A DNA stretch of 64,000 bases from contig CADCHQ010000004.1 in NCBI GenBank assembly GCA_902801325.1, forward strand, positions 212,720 through 276,719. Direction: 5' to 3'. This document shows, one piece after another, positions 52,745 to 60,996 of the stretch. How positions within the stretch are numbered: the first letter of the stretch is position 1; each line of letters begins with the position of its first letter. Origin of the DNA: an uncultured Bacteroidales bacterium. Its GTDB lineage: Bacteria > Bacteroidota > Bacteroidia > Bacteroidales > Bacteroidaceae. Below the pieces are notes generated by a model. That model had not been told where the DNA came from. It made no database searches and was given only the letters and a program-made list of their open reading frames with translations. A program made the position numbers and the translations under genes.

Positions 52745-53371
52745 ATGGATGACAAACGCTATCTCCTCAGCCTCATTCGTGAAGGCGAACACCAGCAGCA
52801 GGACTTCAAATACCGAGTCTCCGATGCTTGTAAGTTGGCCAAGACGGTTTCGGCATTTGCCAATACCGATGGCGGCCGCTTGCTGATAGGCGTTCGTGAC
52901 GACGGACATCTGTCTGGCGTCCGTTCAGAGGAAGAGATATACATGATGCACCAGGCTGCCTATAAATATTGTCGGCCAGAGCCAAGCATCAAGTTCGATA
53001 CTTATCATGCTGAGGGACATACTATTGTCATTGCAACAGTACCCCCTTCCGTTAAGCGACCCGTCTGTGCTCAGAATGAGGAAGGGCGCATGCGAGCCTA
53101 TATTCGGATTAAAGATGAGAATATCGTTGCCTCACCCGTCCATCTTGCTCTCTGGCGAGCCTCCCAGAAGCCTCAGGGCGGGGTAATCTCCTACGACGAT
53201 GACATCCGTCGTTTACTTGATGTCATGCAAGGGCAACATACGCTGAATCAGATTGTTCGCCTTTCCAAACTTCCTCGTCGCAAGGTCATTGCCGTATTGG
53301 CTTGCCTCATTCGCTTTGGAACCGTCAGGTGGGAATACACCACGCAGCAGTTCCTCTTCGCTTTGCAATAA
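52745..53371 (+). CDS. AlbA_2/Schlafen-type putative ATP-binding protein
   Basis: 208 aa from ATG 52745 (MDDKRYLLSLIREGEHQQQDFKY); a TTG at 52733 lies inside the promoter. Residues about 15-125 are the AlbA_2 (PF04326) domain: QDFKYRVSDACKLAKTVSAFANTDGGRLLIGVRDDGHLSGV, the usual E/Q-x-K and AFANT-GG-I-G-V signature. The C-terminal about 60 residues resemble a winged helix (QGQHTLNQIVRLSKLPRRKVIAVLACLIRFGTVRW), suggesting DNA binding. It is probably a regulator; the family is large and mostly uncharacterised. The acyltransferase gene converges on it with 3 bp between stops. Confidence 0.83.
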   Translation: MDDKRYLLSLIREGEHQQQDFKYRVSDACKLAKTVSAFANTDGGRLLIGVRDDGHLSGVRSEEEIYMMHQAAYKYCRPEPSIKFDTYHAEGHTIVIATVPPSVKRPVCAQNEEGRMRAYIRIKDENIVASPVHLALWRASQKPQGGVISYDDDIRRLLDVMQGQHTLNQIVRLSKLPRRKVIAVLACLIRFGTVRWEYTTQQFLFALQ

Positions 53372-53374
53372 CTT

Positions 53375-54541
53375 TTACCCGATAATCCACTTGCCCAGTC
53401 GTGGAATGCGCTGAACAAGAACGCTGAACAGAGCTGTCACAAGGAAGGTAATGAGGGCTGTGGCGATGATTTGCAAGGGAGTAGTCCATATGCCCAACTG
53501 ACCTTCAGTCCCCGTTCCCAGAGAGTCGCGAAGCCAACCGCTGGCGGCGGCAAGCACAATCATGTGGCACAGATACATTCCGTAACTGGCTTTGGATATG
53601 GGCAGAAGAATGCGCTCGAAGAACCGTCCGCTGCAGTTTATCTTCCGGAACAGGAGCACCCAGCCAATCGCCATCAGGCAGACGCTGGCAGTATCGTTAA
53701 TCCATGTGGTTTCCCAAACGGCAGCCAATCCTGTTGGTCCCTCGATGGGGAACACTCCCTTGGCATCAGCCTCTACGGCAAGCAGGAAGCAGAAGAAGCA
53801 GATGCAGAAACCAACGATCCAAGCCGGTAGTCCGATGGCAAGAGTGCGTCGCCACGAGAGTTCGCCCACGAACCTACGCAGGTAGAGTCCTAGCAGCATA
53901 TAGCCTAGGAAACCGCTAAAGTAATAGAAGAGTCCATAAGCATTCCACGATGCTTCGCCCCACAGGGGATAGAGGGCAGGATTGGGAATTCCCGAAGGTC
54001 CGTAGATGACGGGTGGCGTATCGCCAGCCAAAGCACGTACAAAGGGGAGTAGGGTAGTGAGGAAGCACAGCGCAAGGTAGAATTGCAACTCACGCTTACT
54101 TACTCGTTCCGCCCAAGCCGAAAGCATGGGCATGAGCAGGTAGAGGCCGACAAGCATGTAGACAAACCACAAGTGGCCAGCGGCATAGTTGAAGTTGAGC
54201 AGGAGGTTTTGCAGGTTCTCCACAGGTTCGCCCCAGTAGAGCGCATAGACCAATGTCCAGATGACAAAGGGAATTACAACCCTCACCACGCGACGGCGCA
54301 GGAACTCGCCCGTGGAATAGTGAATGGGGAACTGCAGATAACTGCTGGCAATTACGAATAAAGGAACGCACGCACGCACGAAAGTGTCGAAGAACGACAC
54401 CCAACGGGCATCTGTAAGTGTTAGTATTCGCGAACCCTCGCCACCCAAGTAAAATGGTTCCGTACTGTGGACGATCATCACCATCAGACAGGCTATGACG
54501 CGCATCCAGTCTACCCAGACTTGTCTTGTTTCTTTATTCAT
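53375..54541 (-). CDS. Acyltransferase family 3 membrane protein
   Basis: 388 aa integral membrane O-acyltransferase (PF01757) that decorates surface glycans or lipids. About ten hydrophobic helices; the first holds the family motif DWMRVIACLMVMIVHSTEPF, with the invariant His near residue 24, then FFDTFVRACVPLFVIASSYL. GHLWFVYMLVGLYLLMPML is the second conserved block and SKASYGMYLCHMIVL the last. It lies in line with purU 54 bp upstream; the gap contains cttaactctcaact repeats. Confidence 0.92.
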   Translation of the reverse strand: MNKETRQVWVDWMRVIACLMVMIVHSTEPFYLGGEGSRILTLTDARWVSFFDTFVRACVPLFVIASSYLQFPIHYSTGEFLRRRVVRVVIPFVIWTLVYALYWGEPVENLQNLLLNFNYAAGHLWFVYMLVGLYLLMPMLSAWAERVSKRELQFYLALCFLTTLLPFVRALAGDTPPVIYGPSGIPNPALYPLWGEASWNAYGLFYYFSGFLGYMLLGLYLRRFVGELSWRRTLAIGLPAWIVGFCICFFCFLLAVEADAKGVFPIEGPTGLAAVWETTWINDTASVCLMAIGWVLLFRKINCSGRFFERILLPISKASYGMYLCHMIVLAAASGWLRDSLGTGTEGQLGIWTTPLQIIATALITFLVTALFSVLVQRIPRLGKWIIG

Positions 54542-54595
54542 TTCTGTAAGATTATAGTTCCCAACTCTTAACTCTCAACTCTCAACTTTCACCTA

Positions 54596-55459
54596 TCAAC
54601 TAAAAATAATCGTCTTATTCTTGTATGTCAGTATCTTGCGGTCGATGTGCTTCGAAACGGCGTGCGAGAGCACAATCTTCTCCAAGTCCTTGCCTTTCAG
54701 CACCAGGCTTTCGGGTGTGTCCTTATGAGAGATGCGAGCCACATCCTGTTCGATGATTGGTCCTGCGTCGAGTTCGGCCGTTACATAGTGGCTGGTGGCA
54801 CCGATGATTTTTACCCCGCGCTCATAGGCCTGATGATAAGGCTTCGCACCCACGAAGGCGGGTAGGAATGAGTGGTGGATGTTGATGATGTGATGGGGAT
54901 ACTCCGCAATCATCTCATCGCTGATGATTTGCATGTAGCGAGCCAGCACGATAAAGGAAACGTCCTCCTTCTTCAGCAGTTCCATCTCGGCCTTCTCCAC
55001 CTCTTCCTTATTCGAGTGGTCTTTGTTGATGCTCCACACGTAAAAGGGAATGTCGAACTGGTCGGCCACGTAGCGCAGGTCCTCGTGGTTCGAGATGATG
55101 CACGGAATGTCGCAGTTAAACTCGCCTGCCTTCCATCGAGCCAACAGGTCGTAGAGGCAGTGGCTCATCTTGGACACGAATATTGCCATACGTGGACGTT
55201 TGTCGCTGTAATACAGACTAAACTTCATTTGGTAGCGCTGTGCATAGAGGGTGGTGATGTAGTCGTAGATTTTGTCGCGAGGAATCAAGAATCCCTCTAA
55301 TTCCCACTCAATGCGCATAAAAAACATCCCATCCACCTTGTCGACATACTGGTCTAGATAGACGATATTTCCCTTGTTATCGGTAATAAACTTGGTCACT
55401 TCCGAGATAATGCCCTGCTTATCGGGGCAGTGAAGCAATAATATAGCCGTATTTTGCAT
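54596..55459 (-). CDS. purU: Formyltetrahydrofolate deformylase PurU
   Basis: Releases formate from 10-formyl-THF to balance the one-carbon pool. 287 aa: an N-terminal ACT domain (about 4-80; LLLHCPDKQGIISEVTKFI) and a formyltransferase domain with the Asn-His-Asp active site in NIHHSFLPAFVGAKPYHQAYERGVKIIGATSHYVTAELDAGPII (near residues 213-256). The next gene upstream is an rRNA methyltransferase 22 bp away, so cotranscription is likely. Confidence 0.96.
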   Translation of the reverse strand: MQNTAILLLHCPDKQGIISEVTKFITDNKGNIVYLDQYVDKVDGMFFMRIEWELEGFLIPRDKIYDYITTLYAQRYQMKFSLYYSDKRPRMAIFVSKMSHCLYDLLARWKAGEFNCDIPCIISNHEDLRYVADQFDIPFYVWSINKDHSNKEEVEKAEMELLKKEDVSFIVLARYMQIISDEMIAEYPHHIINIHHSFLPAFVGAKPYHQAYERGVKIIGATSHYVTAELDAGPIIEQDVARISHKDTPESLVLKGKDLEKIVLSHAVSKHIDRKILTYKNKTIIFS

Positions 55460-55481
55460 CTTTTTACCTTATATCATTTTC

Positions 55482-57002
55482 TCATTTTCTTTCCAACAGC
55501 ACCACATTCTCCACATGCTGCGTGTGAGGGAACATGTCCACGGGTTGAATCCTTATCACCTTGTAGGCCTCGTCCAGCAACTGCAGGTCGCGAGCCTGAG
55601 TGGCGGGATTACAGCTTACATAGACGATGCGCTTGGGTGATGCCTGAAGAATGGTCTTCACCACATCGGTGTGCATTCCTGCTCGCGGAGGGTCGGTAAT
55701 GATGATGTCGGGTCGCCCGTGTTCCTCGATGAAGTCGTCCGTGAGAATGTCCTTCATGTCGCCGGCAAAGAACCGCGTGTTCGTGATGCCGTTCACTTCG
55801 GAGTTCACTTTCGCGTCCTCGATGGCCTCCGGCACATACTCAATGCCGATGACCTCCCTAGCGTGTCGCGCCACGAAGTTGGCTATGGTACCCGTACCGG
55901 TGTAGAGGTCGTAGACCAGAGGCCTCGTCTCTGGTATGGCCGGTTCTGAGTTCTTCGTACTGAGCTCTGAGTTTTGAATTGGGAGGGGACTGAAAGCAAA
56001 TTCCCTTGCCACCTTATATAGTTCGTAGGCCTGCTCGGTATTGGTTTGGTAGAACGATTTCGGTCCCACCTTGAAGCGCAGATCCTCCATCAGCTCGTAA
56101 ATGTAGGGAGTACCATAATAACACTTCACCTCCAAGTCTCCAAATGTGTCGTTGCACTTAGGGTTGTACACATACATCAGACTTGTTATTTGTGGAAACT
56201 GAATGTGCATTGACTCAAGTAGTTGCATGGCTTCTTCCTTGTCAAAAAGGCTTTCCGTTCTAGTTTCCTCTTCGGCGGCCTCTTTGCTTGCTTCCACATG
56301 AGCCTTTGGTCCGAACTGCATCGTCACCATCCATTCGCCGGAGAGCGAGTTTCGCATCACAATGCCACGCAGAAAACCTTCTTGGGCTTTCAAATCGTAG
56401 AAAGTGAGATGGTTGGTGATGGCATATTCGTAAAGCCAGTTGCGGATTTCATTGTTTAGGTTGTCCATCAAACCACAGCAGTGTATGGGCAAAACTTTGT
56501 CGAAGGCACCACTGATGTGAAAACCGATTCCTGGTTCGAATGGAACTCCCTGTCGTAATTGCTCTGTCGTTAACCATTGCTTATTGCTGCAAGCAAAATC
56601 CAGTTTGTTACGGTATTCGCGTGTCTTCCTGCTGCCCAGAATGGGTTGGCACTCAGGAAGTTCAACCTTCCCGATGCGCGTCAGCGCGTCCATCACCTGT
56701 TTCTGCTTCCAGCGGAGCTGTTCCTCGTAGGGGAGCATCTGCCACTTGCAACCGCCACATACGCCAAAGTGAGGACAGAATGGTTCGGTTCGCCGTTCGC
56801 TCAGCTTGTGGAACTTTATCGCTTCGGCCTCGGCATAGCTGTGTTTCTTCTTCGTAAGCTTCAAGTCCACCACATCGCCAGGCACCACCCAAGGCACGAA
56901 CACCACCAAATCATCAACTCTCACCAACGCCTTCCCTTCGGCAGCCACATCGGTTATCTCCACCTGCTCCAGCACGGGCAATTCTTTCCTTTTCCTGCTC
57001 AT
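55482..57002 (-). CDS. 23S rRNA (uracil-C5)-methyltransferase, RlmD-like
   Basis: AdoMet-dependent m5U methyltransferase. 506 aa from ATG 57002 (MSRKRKELPVLEQVEITD). A TRAM domain (about 8-68) is followed by the [4Fe-4S] site FCPHFGVCGGCKWQ. The catalytic part has KSFYQTNTEQAYELY, VYDLYTGTGTIANFVA, ITDPPRAGMHTDVV and the nucleophile Cys in VYVSCNPATQARDL, and ends PHTQHVENVVLLERK. Oddity: between YELYKVAREFAFSPLP and the SAM loop a linker (IQNSELSTKNSEPAI) is encoded by a ctcagaactcagaa-type simple repeat. RlmD versus RlmC cannot be decided. Confidence 0.93.
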   Translation of the reverse strand: MSRKRKELPVLEQVEITDVAAEGKALVRVDDLVVFVPWVVPGDVVDLKLTKKKHSYAEAEAIKFHKLSERRTEPFCPHFGVCGGCKWQMLPYEEQLRWKQKQVMDALTRIGKVELPECQPILGSRKTREYRNKLDFACSNKQWLTTEQLRQGVPFEPGIGFHISGAFDKVLPIHCCGLMDNLNNEIRNWLYEYAITNHLTFYDLKAQEGFLRGIVMRNSLSGEWMVTMQFGPKAHVEASKEAAEEETRTESLFDKEEAMQLLESMHIQFPQITSLMYVYNPKCNDTFGDLEVKCYYGTPYIYELMEDLRFKVGPKSFYQTNTEQAYELYKVAREFAFSPLPIQNSELSTKNSEPAIPETRPLVYDLYTGTGTIANFVARHAREVIGIEYVPEAIEDAKVNSEVNGITNTRFFAGDMKDILTDDFIEEHGRPDIIITDPPRAGMHTDVVKTILQASPKRIVYVSCNPATQARDLQLLDEAYKVIRIQPVDMFPHTQHVENVVLLERK

Positions 57003-57021
57003 TTTTTTGATATTTATGCTG

Positions 57022-57029
57022 CAAAGGTA
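57022..57029 (-). promoter_or_regulatory. rlmD-like promoter box TACCTTTG
   Basis: TACCTTTG on the minus strand 19 bp before the ATG at 57002. Confidence 0.65.
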
Positions 57030-57051
57030 CAATAATATTGGGAATTTTGCT

Positions 57052-57059
57052 TAAATTTG
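57052..57059 (+). promoter_or_regulatory. Promoter box TAAATTTG of the beta-barrel gene
   Basis: TAAATTTG 28 bp before ATG 57087; no good -33 box seen, so tentative. Confidence 0.4.
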
Positions 57060-57086
57060 TACAAATTTGCCATAAAATATTGCATT

Positions 57087-57761
57087 ATGCTCAATTTTAA
57101 GCTGTTATTCTTGTGTGGGATCTTTTCCCTATGCGTGACTAATGCATCGGCTCAGAAGCAGATTGATTACGAGAGCAGGCACGATGTTGCCGTAGGCATT
57201 GGCGGCATCACCAACACGCGTTTTATCACCGTCTTGGGCGAAATCACTCAGGTCATGACTTCTGCCACCATCACTAGCATAGTGAGTGGAGGAGCGGCAT
57301 CGGCTTATTACACTTATGAGGATAAGAGTTGGAGCATACCCGTTACTGCCGAGTATTTCTATCGTGTCAACCGCTTCTTGGGCGTGGGAGCCATTGGAGC
57401 CTTCAACTGCATGAAGCAGGACATTTACCTCAACACCACTTACAAGGATGGAACTCAGACGACAGAGAAGGACGGCCGCCTCAGACAGTACAATCTCACC
57501 CTCCTGCCAGCTGTCAAGTTCGACTGGTTGCGTCGCGAGCACATAGGTCTATACTCCAAGGTCGGACTGGGTGCTTCGTTCATGATAGAGCGCCAGAAGG
57601 AGGACGACGGCGATAAGTTGTACAGCAGCACCGACGTCATGTTCAACTTCCAGGTTTCTGCCATCGGTTTCGAGGCGGGCAATCTCCATGTTCGTGGTTT
57701 TGCCGAGCTGGGCATAGGCGAGCAGGGTGTCTTCGTTGCAGGTCTGAGATATAAATTCTAA
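57087..57761 (+). CDS. Putative outer-membrane beta-barrel protein
   Basis: 224 aa from ATG 57087 with signal peptide MLNFKLLFLCGIFSLCVTNASAQ. The mature chain is rich in alternating strands with aromatic ends (WSIPVTAEYFYRVNRFLGVGAIGAFN, LRQYNLTLLPAVKFDWLR, IGLYSKVGLGASFMIER, VRGFAELGIGEQGVFVAGLRYKF) and ends in Phe, as BAM substrates do. No specific family; a porin-like or adhesin role cannot be told. Alone between divergent rlmD-like and the GH97 gene, with a repeat-filled gap after it. Confidence 0.72.
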   Translation: MLNFKLLFLCGIFSLCVTNASAQKQIDYESRHDVAVGIGGITNTRFITVLGEITQVMTSATITSIVSGGAASAYYTYEDKSWSIPVTAEYFYRVNRFLGVGAIGAFNCMKQDIYLNTTYKDGTQTTEKDGRLRQYNLTLLPAVKFDWLRREHIGLYSKVGLGASFMIERQKEDDGDKLYSSTDVMFNFQVSAIGFEAGNLHVRGFAELGIGEQGVFVAGLRYKF

Positions 57762-57774
57762 GTTATTGAAAGGC

Positions 57775-57979
57775 CCCATCCCCTCCCTTAAAATGAGGGG
57801 AGATTATTGTCCTCGCCCTTTCTTGCTCTGGCAAGTTCTTGCTCCAGTTCCTTACGCAAGCGTCCAAGGCCGAGTCCGCAAGCGTCCTAATGGCCGAGCG
57901 AAGGGAGAGTTTGAGAGGGCCTTCTTCACTCTAAATTTTTAATTTTGAACTATCAATTTTCAACTATCAACTCTCAACT
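57775..57979. repeat. Composite repeat gap upstream of GH97
   Basis: It begins with a gene-boundary element (cccctcccttaaaatgagggg, a palindrome). Next come CTTGC-tctg-GCAAG and two 22-bp units at 57855 and 57877 that start CGCAAGCGTCC. It ends with caactatcaactctcaact simple repeats that run up to the GH97 ATG. No TAnnTTTG promoter is seen in it. Confidence 0.65.
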
Positions 57980-59806
57980 ATGCTAAAACTCCTCTCCTTT
58001 TCCCTCAGTCTCTTGCTAGGCACCATTAGTCTTCAAGCCCAGACTTCGCCGAATGGCAAAATCACGATGAAGCAAGTCGACGACGGCTTTGTCGTAACCT
58101 ATCAGAAACAACCCGTGGTGCACCTTTCAAAGGTGGGCATTGAGACCACAAACACGGGTCAGGGCCTTCGCTTCGAGAAGATGAAGCGCACTGCAAAGGT
58201 GAAGGCCGACTACCACATGCTACAGGGCAAACGCCTCCATTGCACCAATAAGGCCAACGAATACGTCTGCACCTATCGCGACGCCAATGGCAAACCGCTT
58301 CGCTTGGTCATCCGCCTCTATAACGACGGCATTGCCTTCCGCTACGAACTGGAGGGACTCGGCGGCGAACAGTTGCTTCAGGAACACACCACCTACAGCA
58401 TCCCCGAGGGCACGCGTCGCTGGTTCCAACAGTGGTCCGACGGTTACGAAGGCTTCTTCCCCATGACCACCACGGGCGAGGGTAGGAGGCACCGTTGGGG
58501 CTATCCCGCCCTGATGGAACCGCAGGCAGGCATTTTTGCTCTTATAGCCGAGGCAAACATCGAACGCCGCCAGAGCGCTTCGTCGCTAGTCAACGACGGG
58601 GAACCCTCGCTCTATCGCGTCTTCAATGACGAAAACAAAGCATTGCTCTCTGGCGAGTGGCACACCCCTTGGCGAGTGGTCATCATCGGCTCGCTTGCCG
58701 ACGTGGTGGAATCGACACTTATCACTGACGTTTCCGAACCCACCCAGATGCTGGATACCGACTGGATTCAACCCGGTGTGGTGTCATGGATATATTGGGC
58801 TCACAATCACGGCTCCAACGACCTCAATATCATTCGTCAGTACATCGACATGGCCGCCACCCTGCACCTTCCCTATATGCTCATCGATGCCGAATGGGAC
58901 GAGATGAAGGACGGTAACTGCGTGGCCGACGCCTTGGCCTATGCCCACAAGAAGGGTGTGAAGCCCATGATCTGGTACAATTCGTCGGTAGGGTGGGTTA
59001 ACGGCGCTCCAGGTCCAAAGTTCCGCCTGAACAAGCCTGAGGACCGCGAACGTGAGTTTGCCTGGTGTCATAAGTTGGGAGTAGCAGGCGTGAAGGTCGA
59101 TTTCTTTGCAGGCGACACGCAGGCCAATATGGACTATCAGATGGACCTCCTTGAGTCGGCTGCGCGCCACCATCTGCTCATCAACTTCCACGGTTCCACC
59201 ATTCCCCGCGGCTGGCAGCGCACCTATCCCCATCTGCTCAGCACTGAAGGCGTCTATGGAGCCGAGTGGTACAATAACGTTCCCACCTTTACCGATCGCG
59301 CAGCCCGTCACAACGCCACGCTGCCCTTCACGCGCAACGTCATTGGTCCCATGGACTACACCCCCTGCGCCTTCTCCGATTCGCAGCATCCACACATTAC
59401 CTCTCACGCCCATGAACTGGCTCTAACGGTGCTCTACGAGTCTGGACTTCAGCATCTTGCCGACCGTCCCGAGAGCTTCTTTGCCCAGCCGCAGGCCGTT
59501 CAGCAGTTCCTCTCCCGTCTTCCCGCCGTTTGGGACGAGACCCGTCTCATTGCAGGCTATCCCGGCGAGTCGGCAGTCATTGCCCGCAGGAGCGGACACA
59601 CCTGGTACGTAGCTGGTATCAACGGCACCGATTCTGAGCAGACCCTCGCGCTCTCGTTCTCCCGTCTCCACCTCCGCTCTCCCCGCGCCTTAGCCTTCTA
59701 CGACTCCGGTCAGAAGGACCAGCCTTGGGATATCCGTGAAATCACCGCCCTCCCACAGCAGCTCAAACTGCAGCCCCGCGGTGGTTTTCTGCTTGTGATA
59801 GAGTAA
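57980..59806 (+). CDS. GH97 glycoside hydrolase, probable retaining alpha-galactosidase type
   Basis: 608 aa with signal peptide MLKLLSFSLSLLLGTISLQA-Q. An N-terminal beta-super-sandwich (about 22-255) is followed by the barrel (about 260-510): VVSWIYWAHNHGSNDLNIIRQYIDMAATL, YMLIDAEWDEM, MIWYNSSVGW, GVAGVKVDFFAGDTQANMDYQ and LLSTEGVYGAEWYNN. The Asp of KVDFF (residue 374) sits where the retaining GH97b enzymes have their nucleophile; inverting SusB-type enzymes have no carboxylate there. A C-terminal beta domain ends the chain. Substrate is thus likely alpha-galactoside, by inference. Confidence 0.9.
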   Translation: MLKLLSFSLSLLLGTISLQAQTSPNGKITMKQVDDGFVVTYQKQPVVHLSKVGIETTNTGQGLRFEKMKRTAKVKADYHMLQGKRLHCTNKANEYVCTYRDANGKPLRLVIRLYNDGIAFRYELEGLGGEQLLQEHTTYSIPEGTRRWFQQWSDGYEGFFPMTTTGEGRRHRWGYPALMEPQAGIFALIAEANIERRQSASSLVNDGEPSLYRVFNDENKALLSGEWHTPWRVVIIGSLADVVESTLITDVSEPTQMLDTDWIQPGVVSWIYWAHNHGSNDLNIIRQYIDMAATLHLPYMLIDAEWDEMKDGNCVADALAYAHKKGVKPMIWYNSSVGWVNGAPGPKFRLNKPEDREREFAWCHKLGVAGVKVDFFAGDTQANMDYQMDLLESAARHHLLINFHGSTIPRGWQRTYPHLLSTEGVYGAEWYNNVPTFTDRAARHNATLPFTRNVIGPMDYTPCAFSDSQHPHITSHAHELALTVLYESGLQHLADRPESFFAQPQAVQQFLSRLPAVWDETRLIAGYPGESAVIARRSGHTWYVAGINGTDSEQTLALSFSRLHLRSPRALAFYDSGQKDQPWDIREITALPQQLKLQPRGGFLLVIE

Positions 59807-59938
59807 CATACAACAGATGTGAAAGGTGTGATATTTTGAAAAATAATAGGCAAAATTGCTAGTTTATAGATAACAAATTGTAACTATGCACTGAAATCAT
59901 TCGTTAGAATGTATTTTTCATTACTTGTAGTTTATGAG

Positions 59939-59966
59939 ATATGCCCGCCTGTGAAGACGGGCATAT
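59939..59966 (+). terminator. Hairpin downstream of GH97
   Basis: ATATGCCCG and CGGGCATAT (59939-59947, 59958-59966) form a 9-bp stem with a 10-nt loop; a T-run comes only at 59981-59987. The 245-bp gap around it (59807-60051) is AT-rich with no gene that I can see. Confidence 0.5.
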
Positions 59967-60051
59967 TTCGTAAGGTAGTCCTTTTTTTACCCCCTTCTTC
60001 TCCGAAGTGGTTTACGAGGACATAATATGGTTTGCTTTGCACAATGTCGCT

Positions 60052-60345
60052 TCAGTCAGCCATAATCACGACGCCGCTATCGCACTCCATTTCGCCGTTG
60101 CACTTAGGGCAGTGGCCCTCGATGGGGTTCCAGGTGAAGAGGTGCTCGTGGCCGGCATGGCACTCAGGACAACGAGGGTCATACTGCATTTCGGCAAGGT
60201 CCTGAGCCGATATGCTTACTATCCGCTTGCAGGCGTTGCAACGGAACTGGTAGTACTGGCCAGTCATAAGAGCGTGGAATCCTTGTGGTTCTGCCCAAAC
60301 TTCATAACCACACTCCTTGCATTTGTACGATTTAAATGATGCCAT
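60052..60345 (-). CDS. Small protein with four CxxC motifs (double zinc ribbon)
   Basis: 97 aa, no signal peptide. Four CxxC pairs, CKEC near residue 9, CNAC near 36, CPEC near 59 and CPKC near 79, are enough for two zinc ribbons; the first has a rubredoxin-like surrounding (YKCKECGYEVWAEPQG). No catalytic domain. It probably binds nucleic acid or protein as a small metal-stabilised module. Function unknown. It has its own promoter of the extended type at 60377. Confidence 0.75.
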   Translation of the reverse strand: MASFKSYKCKECGYEVWAEPQGFHALMTGQYYQFRCNACKRIVSISAQDLAEMQYDPRCPECHAGHEHLFTWNPIEGHCPKCNGEMECDSGVVIMAD

Positions 60346-60376
60346 AAGTTTGTTTTGTCTTTCATGTTCGTGACAG

Positions 60377-60384
60377 CAAAGATA
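60377..60384 (-). promoter_or_regulatory. Extended promoter of the zinc-ribbon gene
   Basis: TATCTTTG on the minus strand, preceded by CGCTTAATCG, one base different from the cores at 16.4, 28.3 and 28.7 kb; 31 bp from the ATG. Confidence 0.7.
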
Positions 60385-60569
60385 CGATTAAGCGAGAGGA
60401 ATTGCAAACAAATCAAAGATTTTTGTCGTATGAAGGACAAATAAGAACTCGTTTTTAAGTTGACCTGAATGCGACAAATGAAGACCGACAGGTCTGTTGC
60501 AATTCCCAAGCGGAAGTATTTTCAACCGAGGAACGAGGGATAAAGATACAAAGAAATCTGCATCACACA
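60385..60569. other. First part of an 865-bp gap; no gene seen
   Basis: Upstream of the zinc-ribbon promoter. It contains short inverted pieces (gaggaattgca with tgcaattcc; gacct with aggtc) but no ORF of conserved appearance. The rest of the gap to 61210 holds the repeats and the candidate ORF listed separately. Confidence 0.4.
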
Positions 60570-60725
60570 ATGTCAACCTATTTAGGAATCATGTCAACAA
60601 TGTCAGGAAGGTTGTCAACTAATTCAGGAAAACGACTGTCAACCGAAATCAGGAAAAGACATCAGGAAAAGACAAAAACGCGTTACAGTGTTACAGTTGT
60701 TACAGTTCCAAAAAGGATTATATAA
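60570..60725 (+). CDS. Candidate 51-aa ORF built on a 7-residue repeat
   Basis: ATG 60570 to TAA 60725. The tgtcaac motif recurs at 60571, 60592, 60613 and 60637, spaced 21, 21 and 24 bp, all multiples of three, and reads MSTYLGI, MSTMSGR, LSTNSGKR, LSTEIRKR in one frame, followed by a basic tail. Retention of frame across the indel is the only argument for coding. There is no clear promoter and the composition is odd, so it may be a noncoding repeat or a gene remnant. Confidence 0.3.
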   Translation: MSTYLGIMSTMSGRLSTNSGKRLSTEIRKRHQEKTKTRYSVTVVTVPKRII

Positions 60726-60816
60726 AGTCAAAAATTAAACCTATATTTATATTTATATAAATATAGAAGTTATTTTAAGGTATGAAAAAGCCTCTCGAGA
60801 ACTGTAACACTGTAAC
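60682..60816. repeat. Inverted TGTTACAG clusters flanking an AT-rich core
   Basis: A 17-bp perfect inverted repeat (60682-60698 GTTACAGTGTTACAGTT and 60800-60816) with a third TTACAG copy on the left and a third TGTAACA on the right. Between them lies about 100 bp with tatatttatatttatataa. The layout resembles iterons around an unwinding element or a MITE-like unit, without evidence for either. Confidence 0.75.
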
Positions 60817-60904
60817 AAGTGTAACAAACTCATTTTTTTTGAAAAAAGTTACTAAAACATTCGAGAACCGCAATGGTAATGTCGTATCTTTGCATTGTGT
60901 AAGA

Positions 60905-60970
60905 GATCTGGCGAGATTAGGTTCGATGCAATGCGAACAATTATTCGAAGCGCGCCGAACATAAGCGCGA
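60905..60970. repeat. 22-bp array E (3 units), array C family on the other strand
   Basis: Units at 60905, 60927 and 60949. On the minus strand they begin TCGCGCTTATGTTCGGCGCG, TCGAATAATTGTTCGC and TCGAACC; the first two match the TCGAATACTTGTTCGGCGCG units of array C. A TATCTTTG box precedes it at about 60888. Confidence 0.8.
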
Positions 60971-60996
60971 AGCAGGCTTCGCTATTGAATAATGAA

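Noticed and set aside
59807..60051. tRNA or other stable RNA downstream of GH97
   Set aside because: Only one simple hairpin is visible and no cloverleaf can be drawn.
60782..60964. 60-codon ORF MKKPLENCNTVTSVTNS...
   Set aside because: It reads through the TGTAACA repeat, a T-run, a promoter box and array E; no sign of coding constraint.
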